NCBI GenBank assembly: GCA_964396055.1
Contig: CAYNDV010000105.1
Location: forward strand, 1 to 16,518
Source: CAYJPV01 sp964396055
GTDB taxonomy: Bacteria; Acidobacteriota; Vicinamibacteria; Vicinamibacterales; JAKQTR01
Direction of reading: 5' to 3'
DNA: 16,518 nucleotides
The notes below the pieces were generated by a model. The model made no database searches. It worked only from the letters and a program-made list of their open reading frames with translations, and was not told the DNA's origin. Positions 1 through 9,032 of the stretch are shown here, in pieces. A program made the translations under genes and the position numbers. Within the stretch, counting starts at the first letter, position 1, and the number at the start of each line of letters is the position of its first letter.

Positions 1-1640
1 ACGCCGGCGTCCATGCGCTCGACGATGACGCGGCACTTCGCGGGGGTCGTCAGCGTGAACAGGACATCGCGGCTGAGATCCACGTTGTTCGGATTGTGCG
101 GCGTCGTGCACATGAAGCGCTCGTAGTACGCGCGCTCGGCCTCGGGAATGGCCTCGATGTCCGGCACGAAGGGCCGCGCCCAGAGCCGGTACCAGGTGAA
201 CCCGATCGTCGCGTACAACGTGCTCGTGCCCGGAAACGCCAGGATGGCGTCCTCGGCCTCGCGCCAGGACTCCAGCAAGGCCGGCGCGTCGGTCCCGGCC
301 CACTGCGCAGCGAGGCCGGCGAGCGCCGCGTCGATGTCCAGCCCGGGATCGAACTGGAAACGCCGGAGCACCTCGTGGTTGACGTTGAACGGGACCAGTC
401 CCGGCGGGCAGGTGCCCCCGACATCGGCCAGGGCACGGACGCCGTGGTCGTGGAGGAGGCGCAGCCGCTGGAAGGTGAGGCGGGGATACGGCACGCCGAT
501 GAGCGGGGCGAAGACCTGGTGCGGCCCGACGGAGAAGTAGAAGTGGGGCAGGGCGTCCCGGCTGGCCAGGTCGGCCGCCAGGTCACGCTCGCGCGGGTCG
601 ACGGCGGTCTGGTAGACGGTGCCGCTGTTGATCTGGTCAGTGTCCGGGTAGCGGGGATGGCGGTAGGGCATCGACCAGCCGCGGGCCACGAGCGAGGTTG
701 TTTCCACGTCCACGCCGTCACCCAGGCCGGCCCAGACGGTGTCGTGTTCGCCGTAGAACGATTCGAGGCGCGTGACGACGCGGAACTCCGGGTTCACCTC
801 GCGGGCGGCGTCGCGCAGCAGTCGCAGGAACGCCAGCACCCAGCCGCCGGCCGTCCGCGCGATCGCGTCGTCATCGCGCCACTCGCGGATCATGTAGGGC
901 CCGCCGTTGCGGCCCACGTAGAGCGACTTCGTGTGTTCGAACCCCGAGCCGCTGTCGTTGCTCCACACGCTCAGAAAGCCGAGGTCGGGCACCTCGCCCA
1001 GCAGGGCGCGCATCATCTCGGCGTAGTGGCCACGCACCACGGGGTGGGCGAGGGTCATCGTGTACCGCGGCTTGAAGGACCGGAACGGATGATCGACGCG
1101 GGCGCCCCGCAGCATGGGGTAGCGGGCGAAGAACTCCTCGGGCACCGACCGCGGCTCGAACGACAGGAGGCCCGGCACCAGGCCGTAGCGGCGCGCCAGC
1201 GTGGCGTTGCGCTTCAGCACCGCCAGGTTGGCCGACAGGTAGTACGGCGGGTACAGGCCACGGTTGAGCGCCGACGACACGAACTGATCCAGCGCCGGGC
1301 AGTACGTGTAGAACATCGGGTAGATCTCGCCAGCCGGCCCGGTTTCGAGCCCCATGGGCCAGGCGAGGGCGTTGACCTCCGCGTGCGTGAAGCCCCACGT
1401 GGCGAGCTGCCGCACGTACGATTCGGGATCGAGGCGATGCTGGACGCGGCCTTCCTGCGTCAGGAACAGATCGTACGTGGACCGGTTCCACGCGAAAGCT
1501 GGCGCCAGCGTGGTGCCCGTTTCGAGCGCGCCGAGTGCGGTGTCGTGGCAAACGTCCAGCAGGTAGCGGACGGCGCCGTACAGCAGCCGGCCGCCCGGGC
1601 TGGCCAGGTGGCCCGAGCCGTCGCGACCCAGGCGCAGCCA
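1..1640 (-). CDS. Large TIM-barrel glycosidase-like protein, partial at both ends
   Basis: A stop-free frame of 546 codons with natural protein composition, starting at 1640 (WLRLGRDGSGHL) and running off the left edge, so it has neither start nor stop here. Competing frames over the same DNA translate to Arg/Pro/Thr-rich sequence and are shadows. Features, numbered from the first visible codon: a short N-terminal domain (1-35), then barrel-like segments LATWGFTHAEVNALAW (79-94), YYLSANLAVLKRN (133-145), VPGLLSFEPRSVPEEFF (155-171), the striking SVWSNDSGSGFEHT (224-237), RVVTRLESFYG (287-297) and PHFYFSVGPHQVFAP (365-379). WGF..N and the NDSG loop resemble the GH20/GH67-like class of hydrolases, where an acidic residue after Asn is often catalytic (N228-D229). 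I cannot name the family. It belongs to the same operon direction. Confidence 0.72.
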
Positions 1641-1740
1641 NNNNNNNNNNNNNNNNNNNNNNNNNNNNNNNNNNNNNNNNNNNNNNNNNNNNNNNNNNNN
1701 NNNNNNNNNNNNNNNNNNNNNNNNNNNNNNNNNNNNNNNN
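1641..1740. other. Assembly gap (100 N)
   Basis: Exactly 100 N between the class V aminotransferase and the left-edge TIM-barrel protein. The aminotransferase C-terminus and the N-terminus (and any signal peptide) of the next gene are lost here. Confidence 0.97.
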
Positions 1741-2814
1741 GCCCTCCGTGACGGACCGCACGCGCAGGCGGCGGCGCACCAGTTCGGCCGCCACCTGCCG
1801 GTTGTCGCGCCCGTCCACCTCGAAGGTCAGGATCGCCGACCGCGCGGACATCTCGCGGGGCGACAGGATCCGGACGCCCTCCATCCGGGCCAGTCCGGCC
1901 CTCGTGCGCTCGGTAAGCGCCAGGTTGCGCCGCCAGGCCCGCTCGAGGCCGATGCGGGAGATGAAGGCCGCCGCGGCTTCCAGCCCGTAGATGAGCGCGT
2001 CGTTCTGCGTGCCGTACTCGAAGCGCTGGGCGGTGGGACGCAGCACGAGCGTCCGGTCCGCCAGCGAACTGCTCGCGTCGGAATAGGCGCCGACAACGGC
2101 CGGCACCGACCCGGCCACCCGATCCCTGCGCACCCAGAGGACGCCCGTGCGCTTGGGGCCAAGCAGCCATTTGTGGCCGGACGCCGCGTAGTAGTGCGCG
2201 CCGGACGCTCCGAGATCGAACGGCATATGGGCCCACGACTGGGCGCCGTCGAGGGCGAAGACGAGGCGGCGGTCTGCCGCCAGGCGGCCGATGGCGTCGA
2301 TCGGCATCACCTGGCCGGTCGTGCACGTGATGTGGCTGACGAAGATGAGCCGTGTCCGCGGGGACACGAGCGCGTCGATGCGCCCGGCGTTGCCGGCCTC
2401 CGACTCCAGGTCCGGCTCGAAGGTCCGGATGACGATCCCGTGCGTGCGGGCCTTGTGCAGCAGCGCGATGGCCAGGGCCGCGTGCTCGTGGGTCGAGGTG
2501 ATGACTTCGTCGCCCGCCTGCCACGGCAGGGCGTTCAGGATGGCGTTGATCGCCTCCGTGGCCGTGCTCAGCAGGGCAATCTCGTCGCCCGAGCACGACG
2601 GACCCAGCAGGGCGGCGCAGGCCGATCGGATCCGGGCGAAGTCCTGTTCGTCGTGCCCGGGTGCGGGATTCGCCTCTTCACGGTCCATCCAGGCCTTTAC
2701 CGTGTCGGTGACCGGCGACGGCGACGAGGCCAGGCCGGCGGTGTTCAAGTACGCGAATCCGGCCGGCAACGGGAAGAGCGCGCGCACCGCGCCCCAGTAC
2801 CCGGTGTCCTGCGG
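1741..2814 (-). CDS. Class V aminotransferase (PLP-dependent, isopenicillin-N-epimerase/cysteine-desulfurase-like), partial at both ends
   Basis: 358 residues of a fold-type I PLP enzyme, cut by a gap on each side. Numbering from the first visible codon: YLNTAGLA (22-29) is the typical N-terminal strand, STATEAIN (83-90) the phosphate-binding turn, STHEHAA (107-113) the substrate-side His segment, ALDGAQSW (187-194) holds the cofactor D189 and Q192, and SGHKWLLGP (212-220) holds the Schiff-base lysine K215. FEYGTQND near the end of the large domain also fits. Only about 20-30 C-terminal residues and a few N-terminal ones should be missing. It could be an aminotransferase, epimerase, lyase or desulfurase; no Fe-S assembly genes are nearby, so an IscS/SufS role is unlikely. 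Its place after three glycosidase/lyase genes suggests a modified or amino-sugar substrate (inference). Confidence 0.88.
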
Positions 2815-2914
2815 NNNNNNNNNNNNNNNNNNNNNNNNNNNNNNNNNNNNNNNNNNNNNNNNNNNNNNNNNNNNNNNNNNNNNNNNNNNNNNNNNNNNNN
2901 NNNNNNNNNNNNNN
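2815..2914. other. Assembly gap (100 N)
   Basis: Exactly 100 N between the six-hairpin glycosidase and the class V aminotransferase. The missing DNA should hold the end of one and the start of the other; the real length is unknown. Confidence 0.97.
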
Positions 2915-4401
2915 GCGGTGCCGTCGACGGTCACCTCGAGGGGCACGGTGCCGGGCGGCAGCAGCAGGTGCAGCGTCACCGACGCAGGGGCGCCCGCCAC
3001 GTCGAGGCCGATCCGGTCGCCGTCACGCCGATACGCGTAGCGGACGCTCGCAGCCGAGGCCGCGTAACCCACCGAGACGTCCGCTTCGTCCACCTCTGCG
3101 GCGGCCCACCGCGGCGAGAGCCGCACGGCATCGAAGGCGCGCCCCGTGTCGACGACGCCCGCCAGTCCCTCGAGCAGGGCCCAGGCCATGGCGCTCGATC
3201 CCCAGCCATCGGTGGGCTGTGCCTCGGGGCTGGTGCCGGCCTCGACACTGCCGGGCCGGCCGTCGGGGTGGTACCAGAGGTAGGTGGCCCGTGCCGGTGA
3301 CACCGTTGCGAAGTAACGGCGAAGGATGTCCACGCCGTAGGTCTCGAACCCGTGTTCGAAGGCGGCCCTGGCCAGTTCGCCGCCGACCAGCGGCATGATG
3401 CCGCCGTTGACGTAGGCGCCGGCGACGAGCCGTTCGTCGCCAAAGATGCCGTCGGGGAACGGCGGGTCGATCGAGAACCACTCCGCCCAGGCCTGGCCCT
3501 CGGCGCCGCGGCGCTGGTACTCGCGCAGGATCGACACGGCCTGTTCGTGCGTGGCGAGGCCGCGGTTGATGGCCATCGGGTTGCTCAGGCTGAGCTGGCT
3601 GGCTTCGTCGACGCCGTCGATGGTGACCGGAGTCAGCTTGACGAAGTGCGTGTAGAACCGGCCGTTCCAGCACACGCGGTGCGCGGCGTCGCGCAGGGCG
3701 TCCGCCCGGTCGTCCCATGCCGGCGCGGCCGCCGGGTCGCCCAGCCGCCGCTGCAGCCGGGCCATCAGGCGGCACGCCTCGTAGTAGCCGCTGACATCGC
3801 CGTGCATGACGCCCCAGAACGTCTCGTCGGTGATCTGGAACTGCAGCCAGTCGTGCCGGCCGGCGGTGTAGGCGAAGTCCCACGTATCGATGGTGTACGC
3901 GCGCTTCGGGAGGCCCAGCGGCTGATCCCAGTAACGGGGATTCGTCAGGATGTAGCGCAGCGCGCGCTCCAGCGACGGCAGCAGCCGCCGCATCCAGTCG
4001 TCGTCGCCGGACGCCTGCCACGCCAGCCAGGCGGCCTTCACGAACCGGTACTCGACGTCGGCTTCGACCGGCACGCGGACGTACTTCGTCCAGTTCTCCC
4101 GCTCGCACGGGAGTTTCTCGGGGAACGTCGTGACGTAGTCGAAGACGCGGCCGGAGGCGGCCTGCGTGTCGGCGAAGTGCTGCACGGCGCTCGTGAGGTC
4201 GGGCTCGAAGTGCCGGAAGGCGCGCATCATGTCGCCGTGGTCGCGGATCCACACGGACTTGGCGTCCGGCGACCGGTAGCCGCGGATGGTCTGGCCGTCG
4301 ATCCGGAGATCCAGCACGTCCTGCCGCAGGAAGTCGCGGACCAGCGGGACGAGCCCGTCGAAGGCCGGGCAGCCGGTGTGAATCCAGGTGTCAGCGCCCA
4401 T
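2915..4401 (-). CDS. Six-hairpin ((alpha/alpha)6 barrel) glycosidase-like protein, 3'-partial
   Basis: 495 residues are visible before an assembly gap. The protein looks like an (alpha/alpha)6 glycosidase of the trehalase, glycogen-debranching or rhamnosidase type, but no single family is certain. Features are VWIRDHGDMMRAF (50-62), VEYRFVKAAWLAW (117-129), YTIDTWDF (169-176), NPMAINRGLAT (274-284), GAYVNGGIMPLVGGE (328-342) and DGWGSSAMAWALLEGL (398-413). After about 430 it turns to beta-strand-rich sequence, a probable C-terminal sandwich, so little is probably missing. No signal peptide is seen, suggesting a cytoplasmic enzyme. The start is ATG at 4401, giving an 11-nt overlap with the heparinase-like gene; an AAGGTGG-like Shine-Dalgarno lies just upstream. 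Open frame continues across the gap only by chance. Confidence 0.7.
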
Positions 4402-6748
4402 CGCCGCCCACCTTGACGGTGTCGCGCCAGTAGCGCACCTTGTCGATCCCGCCAGGGTCCGAGGTGCCGTCGAACGGCAGGCCGTGGTACGAGGTGCCGT
4501 TCTGGAACAGCACCTGCGGCCCGTACTGCGCCCGCGTCATGTTCACGCTGGTGTAGCTGAGATCACCGTCCTGGCGCGACACGAACACGAAGTCGCCGTC
4601 CGTCTCGAAGGGGCCGTAGGCGATGCGCCCCCGGTCGAACGTGTACCGCGGGCGCCGGAAGTCCCAGGTGACGTCGCGCCGCAGGTCCTGCTTCGCGCCG
4701 ACCGTGATCTGCCGCCCGCCGGCGTCGATCGTGACGGCGAGGCCGGCCCGGGCCGGGCCCGTCTCCACCATCCGGATCCGGGCGGCGAGGGCCGCCGGGT
4801 CGTCGCCGGCGGCGTGGGGCGCCAGCACCGTGATGAACCCCTCGGTGTGGCCCTGCTCGAAGTGATGGGCGGTCGTCTGGTGAATCGTCACCTCGTCCTG
4901 GTAGTGCCGCTTCTGCGGCTCGACGCCCTCGAGGCGGAAGTGCGTGGCCGGAAACACCACGAGCAGCCGCTTCGCCTGCGGGACGCTGTGCTGCTGGATG
5001 ACGTCGTAACCGGTGTCGTACCAGTGCTCGCCGCGGGCGTGGATGACGCGCGTGTGCCACAGGTTGGCCAGCGTGAAGTACTCCTCGGTCTTTGCCTTGA
5101 AGATGTCGAAGACGACGAACAGTTCAGGGTCCTTCACAAAGACGACGACCCGGTCGTACTCGTACCCCCATCCATCGTCCAGGAGGCGCGTGCGCGCGTA
5201 GTCGAACTCGGGCAGGGACAGGAAATCGATCTTCCGGGTGCGCACGGGGCGGTACGAGCCGGCGTTGCGCAGGAACTCGAGCAGCGGCTGCGCCGGCACG
5301 GCCTCCTTCGTGCTGTAACGCTGGCCGCCGGCGGACTGGCCCATGAAGATCTTCTCCGGCCGGATGACGAGGCGGTTGTGGAAGTAGTCCTGGCGGTAGG
5401 CGCCGAACGGGCCGCTCGGCATGTAGTCGCGGTACCCGCCGTCGTGCAGGAGCAGGCTGCCGCCCGACATGAGCAGCGGGATGCTGTTCTCGTCGGCGTG
5501 GCCGTGCGTCATCTTCTCTTCCTCGACCGGAATCGAGTCGCGGAGGTAGTCGCGGAAGTTCAGGCCGCCGTCGCCCTCGTCGCGGTAGGTGAGCAACAGG
5601 TAGGTGGACGCGGGCGCCCAGCCGTTGCGGAAGACCACCTTCTTGCCCTGCACGTCCTCCATCACCTCGGCCGAGAGATGGGCCGGCGCGGCCGGCGTCA
5701 CCGTCGAGCCGCCCCAGCGGGCCGCGTCGAGCAGGAAGCAGGCGAGGCCGATGTTGTTCGCCGCGCCGAAATCGATGAACCGGTCGGCGATCTGCCGGGC
5801 CGCCCAGGCCATCTGCGGGTCGTGCAGCTTCGCGGCGGCGGCCTCGAAGAACACGAAGAAGTGCTGCCAGTTCTGCGTCCACGCGGCGTCGCCGAAGTCG
5901 GGCACCACGCCGGCCGGCGACAGCAGGTTGAGGTAGTAGTGGGCGTAGTAGTACACCTCGGGCGTCCGGAAGAGCTCGGCCAGCTGCCCGCGCGCGTCGG
6001 CGTAGCCCAGCAGCGCGTAGAGCCAGACGCCGTTGTAGATGGTGGCGTCCTCGATCTGCCAGTTGCCCCAGTTGTCGTCGCCCAGGGCCTGGCGCTGCTT
6101 CTCCCAGACCGCCGCGCGGGGGTGCCGGGGCAACGCCCGCACCGCCCACGCCAGCGACTCGGCGCGCAGCATGGTGCGGTTCATCGTGCCCCACTCGGAG
6201 GTCTGCAGCAGGTAGTCGATCGAGTGGCCCACCATCTGTTCGGTGGCGGCGATCTCGGCCGGCGACAGCCGGCCCAGCCGGTGCAGGATGTCGTAGGCCC
6301 GGAGGAACCGCATCACGACGAAGAAGTCCGGCAGGGCCGGCACGCCCTTGTCGTAGTCGGGCCGCTTGCGCGCCGCCCAGTCCGGGAACGCCGACCGATA
6401 GTCGCCGTACGTCGTGAGAATCGCGCGGGCGCGGTCGGCGTACTCGGCGCGGCCCTCGAGCTCGTACAGGGACGCGTAGATCAGGGCGGTCTCGAGCAGG
6501 CCGCCCGGGGGCCGGTAGCCGAACGGGCTCTCGGGATCGAAGGTGGCCTTCCACCGCGCCAGGGCTTCATCGCGGTGCGCCCACGCCCAGTCCGCCGAGG
6601 CGCGCGCGTAGGCGAGATACTGCGTGTTCAGGGCCGGCGCCGGGCCGGGCGTCCGCGGTCGGTCGGGCGCCTGGGCCTGCGGGAAGGCCGCCAGCGCCGC
6701 GCCCAGCAGGAGGGCCCCGACGATCGCGACACGGACAGCACGGGTCAT
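4391..6748 (-). CDS. Secreted heparinase II/III-like polysaccharide lyase
   Basis: A 785-residue predicted exported lyase that would cleave an acidic glycan by beta-elimination. A signal peptide is visible: basic MTRAVR, a hydrophobic core (7-21), and an AQA-P cleavage-like site near 25-28. An alpha-helical toroid domain spans roughly 40-345, with NRTMLRAESLAWA (190-202) and a Tyr-rich region (266-273). The beta-sandwich heparinase II/III domain follows and carries the hallmark HGHADENS (415-422), then LLLHDGGYRDY (432-442) and FHNRLVI (456-462). The start is ATG at 6748, overlapping the UroD-like stop by 4 nt, with GGAG 7 nt upstream. The much longer open frame upstream is Arg/Pro-rich shadow. 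This is the only gene in the window with a clear signal peptide. PL12, PL15, PL17 or PL21 type cannot be settled by eye. Confidence 0.88.
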   Translation of the reverse strand: MTRAVRVAIVGALLLGAALAAFPQAQAPDRPRTPGPAPALNTQYLAYARASADWAWAHRDEALARWKATFDPESPFGYRPPGGLLETALIYASLYELEGRAEYADRARAILTTYGDYRSAFPDWAARKRPDYDKGVPALPDFFVVMRFLRAYDILHRLGRLSPAEIAATEQMVGHSIDYLLQTSEWGTMNRTMLRAESLAWAVRALPRHPRAAVWEKQRQALGDDNWGNWQIEDATIYNGVWLYALLGYADARGQLAELFRTPEVYYYAHYYLNLLSPAGVVPDFGDAAWTQNWQHFFVFFEAAAAKLHDPQMAWAARQIADRFIDFGAANNIGLACFLLDAARWGGSTVTPAAPAHLSAEVMEDVQGKKVVFRNGWAPASTYLLLTYRDEGDGGLNFRDYLRDSIPVEEEKMTHGHADENSIPLLMSGGSLLLHDGGYRDYMPSGPFGAYRQDYFHNRLVIRPEKIFMGQSAGGQRYSTKEAVPAQPLLEFLRNAGSYRPVRTRKIDFLSLPEFDYARTRLLDDGWGYEYDRVVVFVKDPELFVVFDIFKAKTEEYFTLANLWHTRVIHARGEHWYDTGYDVIQQHSVPQAKRLLVVFPATHFRLEGVEPQKRHYQDEVTIHQTTAHHFEQGHTEGFITVLAPHAAGDDPAALAARIRMVETGPARAGLAVTIDAGGRQITVGAKQDLRRDVTWDFRRPRYTFDRGRIAYGPFETDGDFVFVSRQDGDLSYTSVNMTRAQYGPQVLFQNGTSYHGLPFDGTSDPGGIDKVRYWRDTVKVGGDGR

Positions 6749-7761
6749 GACAGCGCTCCATCCAGTTCGGCAAACGTCCGGAAGACCTGCAGGATGTTCT
6801 CGGGATTCGCGCCCAGGCCGAACTCGCACTGGGCGATGACCCCGCCATCCAGGTAGAGATGCTCGCGAAACGCACGGACCGCAGCGGCCACCTCGTCGCG
6901 CGAGCCCGAGGCGAGGAGGTACTGGCGGTCGAACTCGCCCCAGAACGTCAGGCGGCCGCGGCAGCGCCGGCCCAGTTCCCCGGTGCCCATGCAGGCCACC
7001 TGGCTGTTGAGGGCCTGGACGCCGGCGCCGATGAGGTCGTCGAGGATCGCCAGGATGTGGCCGTCCGAGTGCATGAACACGTACTTGCCGTACTGGCGCG
7101 CGATCTCGGCGTAGGCCACGTACATCGGCAGGAAGAACCGCCGGAAGTCGCGGGGGTCCACCAGGCAGCGGTCCTGCATGCCCCAGTCGTCCATGATCAC
7201 AATCGCGTCCACCTGCGTGCGGGCCCAGGCCTCGACCTCGAGCAGGTAATGGGCATGGATGCGGCGGAGCAGTTCGAGGAACTCGTCGCGCCCCTCCACG
7301 AGGTCCACGAGGGCCTGCTCCATGGTCCGGATGAAACACAGGCGCTCGAACGGCCGCACGAGGGTGCCGGCGACGACGAACCGGTCCGTATCGTGGCAGA
7401 AGGCGTCGATGGTTTCGCGGTCGATCGCCAGCACGTCGTCCGGCGTCCGGAAGGCGTCCAGCTGATCCCAGCCTGCGATGATCGGCTCCCGGACGATGCC
7501 GATGACGCCGCCGTGGACGTTGTCGAACCGGCAGCCCCACTCGTCAACGTAGAGGCCTTTCGCGTACCGCGACCCGATGATGCGCGGCGGCCGCGTGTAG
7601 ACCTGCGGCGCGGCGACAATATCATCCGGAAACTCCCGGCGCAGTCGAGCCACCCAGTCAGGATGGTGCTCCTCGGCCCAGGGCAGGACCCAGGCCTGCC
7701 GCGGGATCCGGGCCGGTCGGTCGAACTCCAGCGTGCGGCGGACCAGTTCGCGTGACGTCAT
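6745..7761 (-). CDS. Uroporphyrinogen decarboxylase (URO-D/MtaA) superfamily protein
   Basis: A 338-residue TIM-barrel protein of the superfamily that contains HemE and the corrinoid-dependent methyltransferases MtaA and CmuA. Visible features are YVDEWGCRF (71-79), IMDDWGMQD (189-197), FMHSDGHI (229-236), ALNSQV (250-255), FWGEFDRQ (273-280) and VIAQCEFG (308-315). Methyltransferase members bind zinc with HxC and a later Cys. Here the corresponding place reads H231-S-D233, and C312-E313 lies near the C-terminus, so any metal site is altered. It is unlikely to be HemE because no haem genes are near and it sits among sugar enzymes. A demethylase or other methyl-transfer role on a modified sugar is a guess. 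The start is ATG at 7761, overlapping the Gfo/Idh stop by 4 nt. Confidence 0.87.
   Translation of the reverse strand: MTSRELVRRTLEFDRPARIPRQAWVLPWAEEHHPDWVARLRREFPDDIVAAPQVYTRPPRIIGSRYAKGLYVDEWGCRFDNVHGGVIGIVREPIIAGWDQLDAFRTPDDVLAIDRETIDAFCHDTDRFVVAGTLVRPFERLCFIRTMEQALVDLVEGRDEFLELLRRIHAHYLLEVEAWARTQVDAIVIMDDWGMQDRCLVDPRDFRRFFLPMYVAYAEIARQYGKYVFMHSDGHILAILDDLIGAGVQALNSQVACMGTGELGRRCRGRLTFWGEFDRQYLLASGSRDEVAAAVRAFREHLYLDGGVIAQCEFGLGANPENILQVFRTFAELDGALS
6756..6759 (-). promoter_or_regulatory. Ribosome binding site of the heparinase-like gene
   Basis: GGAG on the minus strand, 7 nt before the ATG at 6748. It fixes the start directly before the signal peptide, inside the end of the UroD-like gene. 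Confidence 0.55.
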
Positions 7762-9032
7762 GATGTGCCGTGTGCGGCGGCCCCGGGGGCCGCTCCTCCA
7801 GGGAAGAAGCCGTAACCCACCGTGTCGATCCTGCACCCTGCCCGCGCCCAGGGCACGCCCAGGTCGGAGGGCAGGCAGCCCAGTCGGTAACAGGTGTCCA
7901 GCGTATCCGCCAGGCCGTCCACGGTCACGCTGCCGTCCGTCCCGCGCCGGACCAGTCCGGCCGGGAAGGGCGCGACGCCGCCGGCCGAGTCGTGGAGCGC
8001 GTTGACGCAGAGCGTCTGCGCCGCAGCCGCCTCGATGCCGCACCCGGAATCGCCCGTGCCCCGCGCGGCGTCGATGGCTGCCCGGAGCTTGCGGAACTGA
8101 TGCGTGGCGTCCGGGTCCCCATAATCGAGGCGGTCGCCGGCCAGGGTCGTGGCCGTGATGGCGGGTGACGACTCGCCGCCGGTCACGACGCCGCCGTCGC
8201 ACTCGAGCCTGAAGCGCGGCGGCACCTCGTCGTCGGTGACGTGTGAGGCCAGGAACACGATGTCGCGGCCCCCGGCCAGTTCGACCCGGCACGCCGCCGT
8301 GTCGCTGCTCTCGATCGCGTGCGCCCGGTACTGCTCGCCCGTGACGGCGACGGGCGCGCCGCTGGCGGATGCGGACCCGCCGAGCAGGAACAGCGCGTTG
8401 TGCAGGAAATGCGCCATGGCGTTGTTGGCGGGGCCATCGAGGATCCAGGCCCCCGTCGCCGGATCGCGCAGGCGCCCCGCCCAGGTGTTGCGGCCATAGT
8501 ACGCCTCGCTGCGGGGCCACGCGCAGTACGTGACGAGGCGCCGGGGGTGGCCGAAGACGCCGGCCACCAGATCCTGCTTGAGCGCGCGGATGGCCGCGGA
8601 GTACGACCACTGATAGCCGACGAGCACCGGGCGGCGCGCCCGGTCGCGGGCGGCCGCCAGGGCGCGCGCCTCCTGGACCGTCGCGCCGAGCGGCTTGTCC
8701 ACCAGGACCGCGCATCCGTGGGCGAGCGCGGCGATGGCCTGGGGCACGTGCGCGTGGATCGGCGAGGCCACCACGGCCAGGTCGGCCATCCCGCCCGCAT
8801 CGAAGAACGCGTCGACCGTGTCCGCCACGGGCACGGCCAGGGCTTCCACCTCACGCCACGCACGCGACGACCGGGCCCACGGATCGACGACACCGGCCAG
8901 CACGGCGAGGTGCCGTGGCACGTCGTCGAGCAGCGTGCGCAGGTAGTAGTACCCGTAGCCGCCGATGGCGACCATCAGCACCCGCGTCGGGGCGCCGGCA
9001 CGTGCGGGCTCGGGCACCGGTCGAGTGGTCAC
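7758..9032 (-). CDS. Gfo/Idh/MocA family oxidoreductase
   Basis: A 424-residue NAD(P)-dependent sugar oxidoreductase, cytoplasmic. The Rossmann fold begins near residue 17 with IGGYGYYYL (23-31), a variant of the glycine-rich dinucleotide motif. VDKP (111-114) replaces the commoner EKP and keeps the catalytic-site lysine K113. The C-terminal substrate domain has LDGPANNAMAHFLHN (198-212), where the D199/N/H208 cluster takes the place of the usual D-x-x-x-H active site. Relatives oxidise or reduce ring hydroxyls of inositols and sugars, often at C3. The start is GTG at 9032, overlapping the GH38 stop by 4 nt, with GGAGAGG 11 nt upstream. The frame is open further upstream, but that part is Arg-rich shadow of GH38. 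The C-terminal last 15 residues are Gly/Ala-rich. The substrate is unknown. Confidence 0.91.
   Translation of the reverse strand: MTTRPVPEPARAGAPTRVLMVAIGGYGYYYLRTLLDDVPRHLAVLAGVVDPWARSSRAWREVEALAVPVADTVDAFFDAGGMADLAVVASPIHAHVPQAIAALAHGCAVLVDKPLGATVQEARALAAARDRARRPVLVGYQWSYSAAIRALKQDLVAGVFGHPRRLVTYCAWPRSEAYYGRNTWAGRLRDPATGAWILDGPANNAMAHFLHNALFLLGGSASASGAPVAVTGEQYRAHAIESSDTAACRVELAGGRDIVFLASHVTDDEVPPRFRLECDGGVVTGGESSPAITATTLAGDRLDYGDPDATHQFRKLRAAIDAARGTGDSGCGIEAAAAQTLCVNALHDSAGGVAPFPAGLVRRGTDGSVTVDGLADTLDTCYRLGCLPSDLGVPWARAGCRIDTVGYGFFPGGAAPGAAAHGTS

Noticed and set aside
96..1751. Plus-strand open frame at the left end
   Set aside because: Arg/Val/Gly/His-rich and running into the N gap; the minus-strand frame from 1640 gives a far more natural protein.
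1741..2814. iscS/sufS cysteine desulfurase
   Set aside because: No Fe-S assembly partners, and the motif pattern is closer to the isopenicillin-N-epimerase-like branch of class V.
4388..6856. Very long plus-strand open frame (822 codons) opposite the heparinase-like gene
   Set aside because: Composition is Val/Arg/Gly/His-rich with no recognisable motif; it is the antisense frame of a GC-rich gene that has clear lyase motifs.
6749..7540. Long N-terminal extension of the heparinase-like protein
   Set aside because: The upstream part is Arg/Pro-rich shadow of the UroD-like gene, and a signal peptide begins exactly at the ATG at 6748 with GGAG upstream.
6745..7761. hemE (haem biosynthesis uroporphyrinogen decarboxylase)
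   Set aside because: No haem genes nearby, the motifs (HSDG, FWGEFDRQ, IAQCEFG) fit the catabolic UroD-like group, and the gene is coupled to sugar enzymes.
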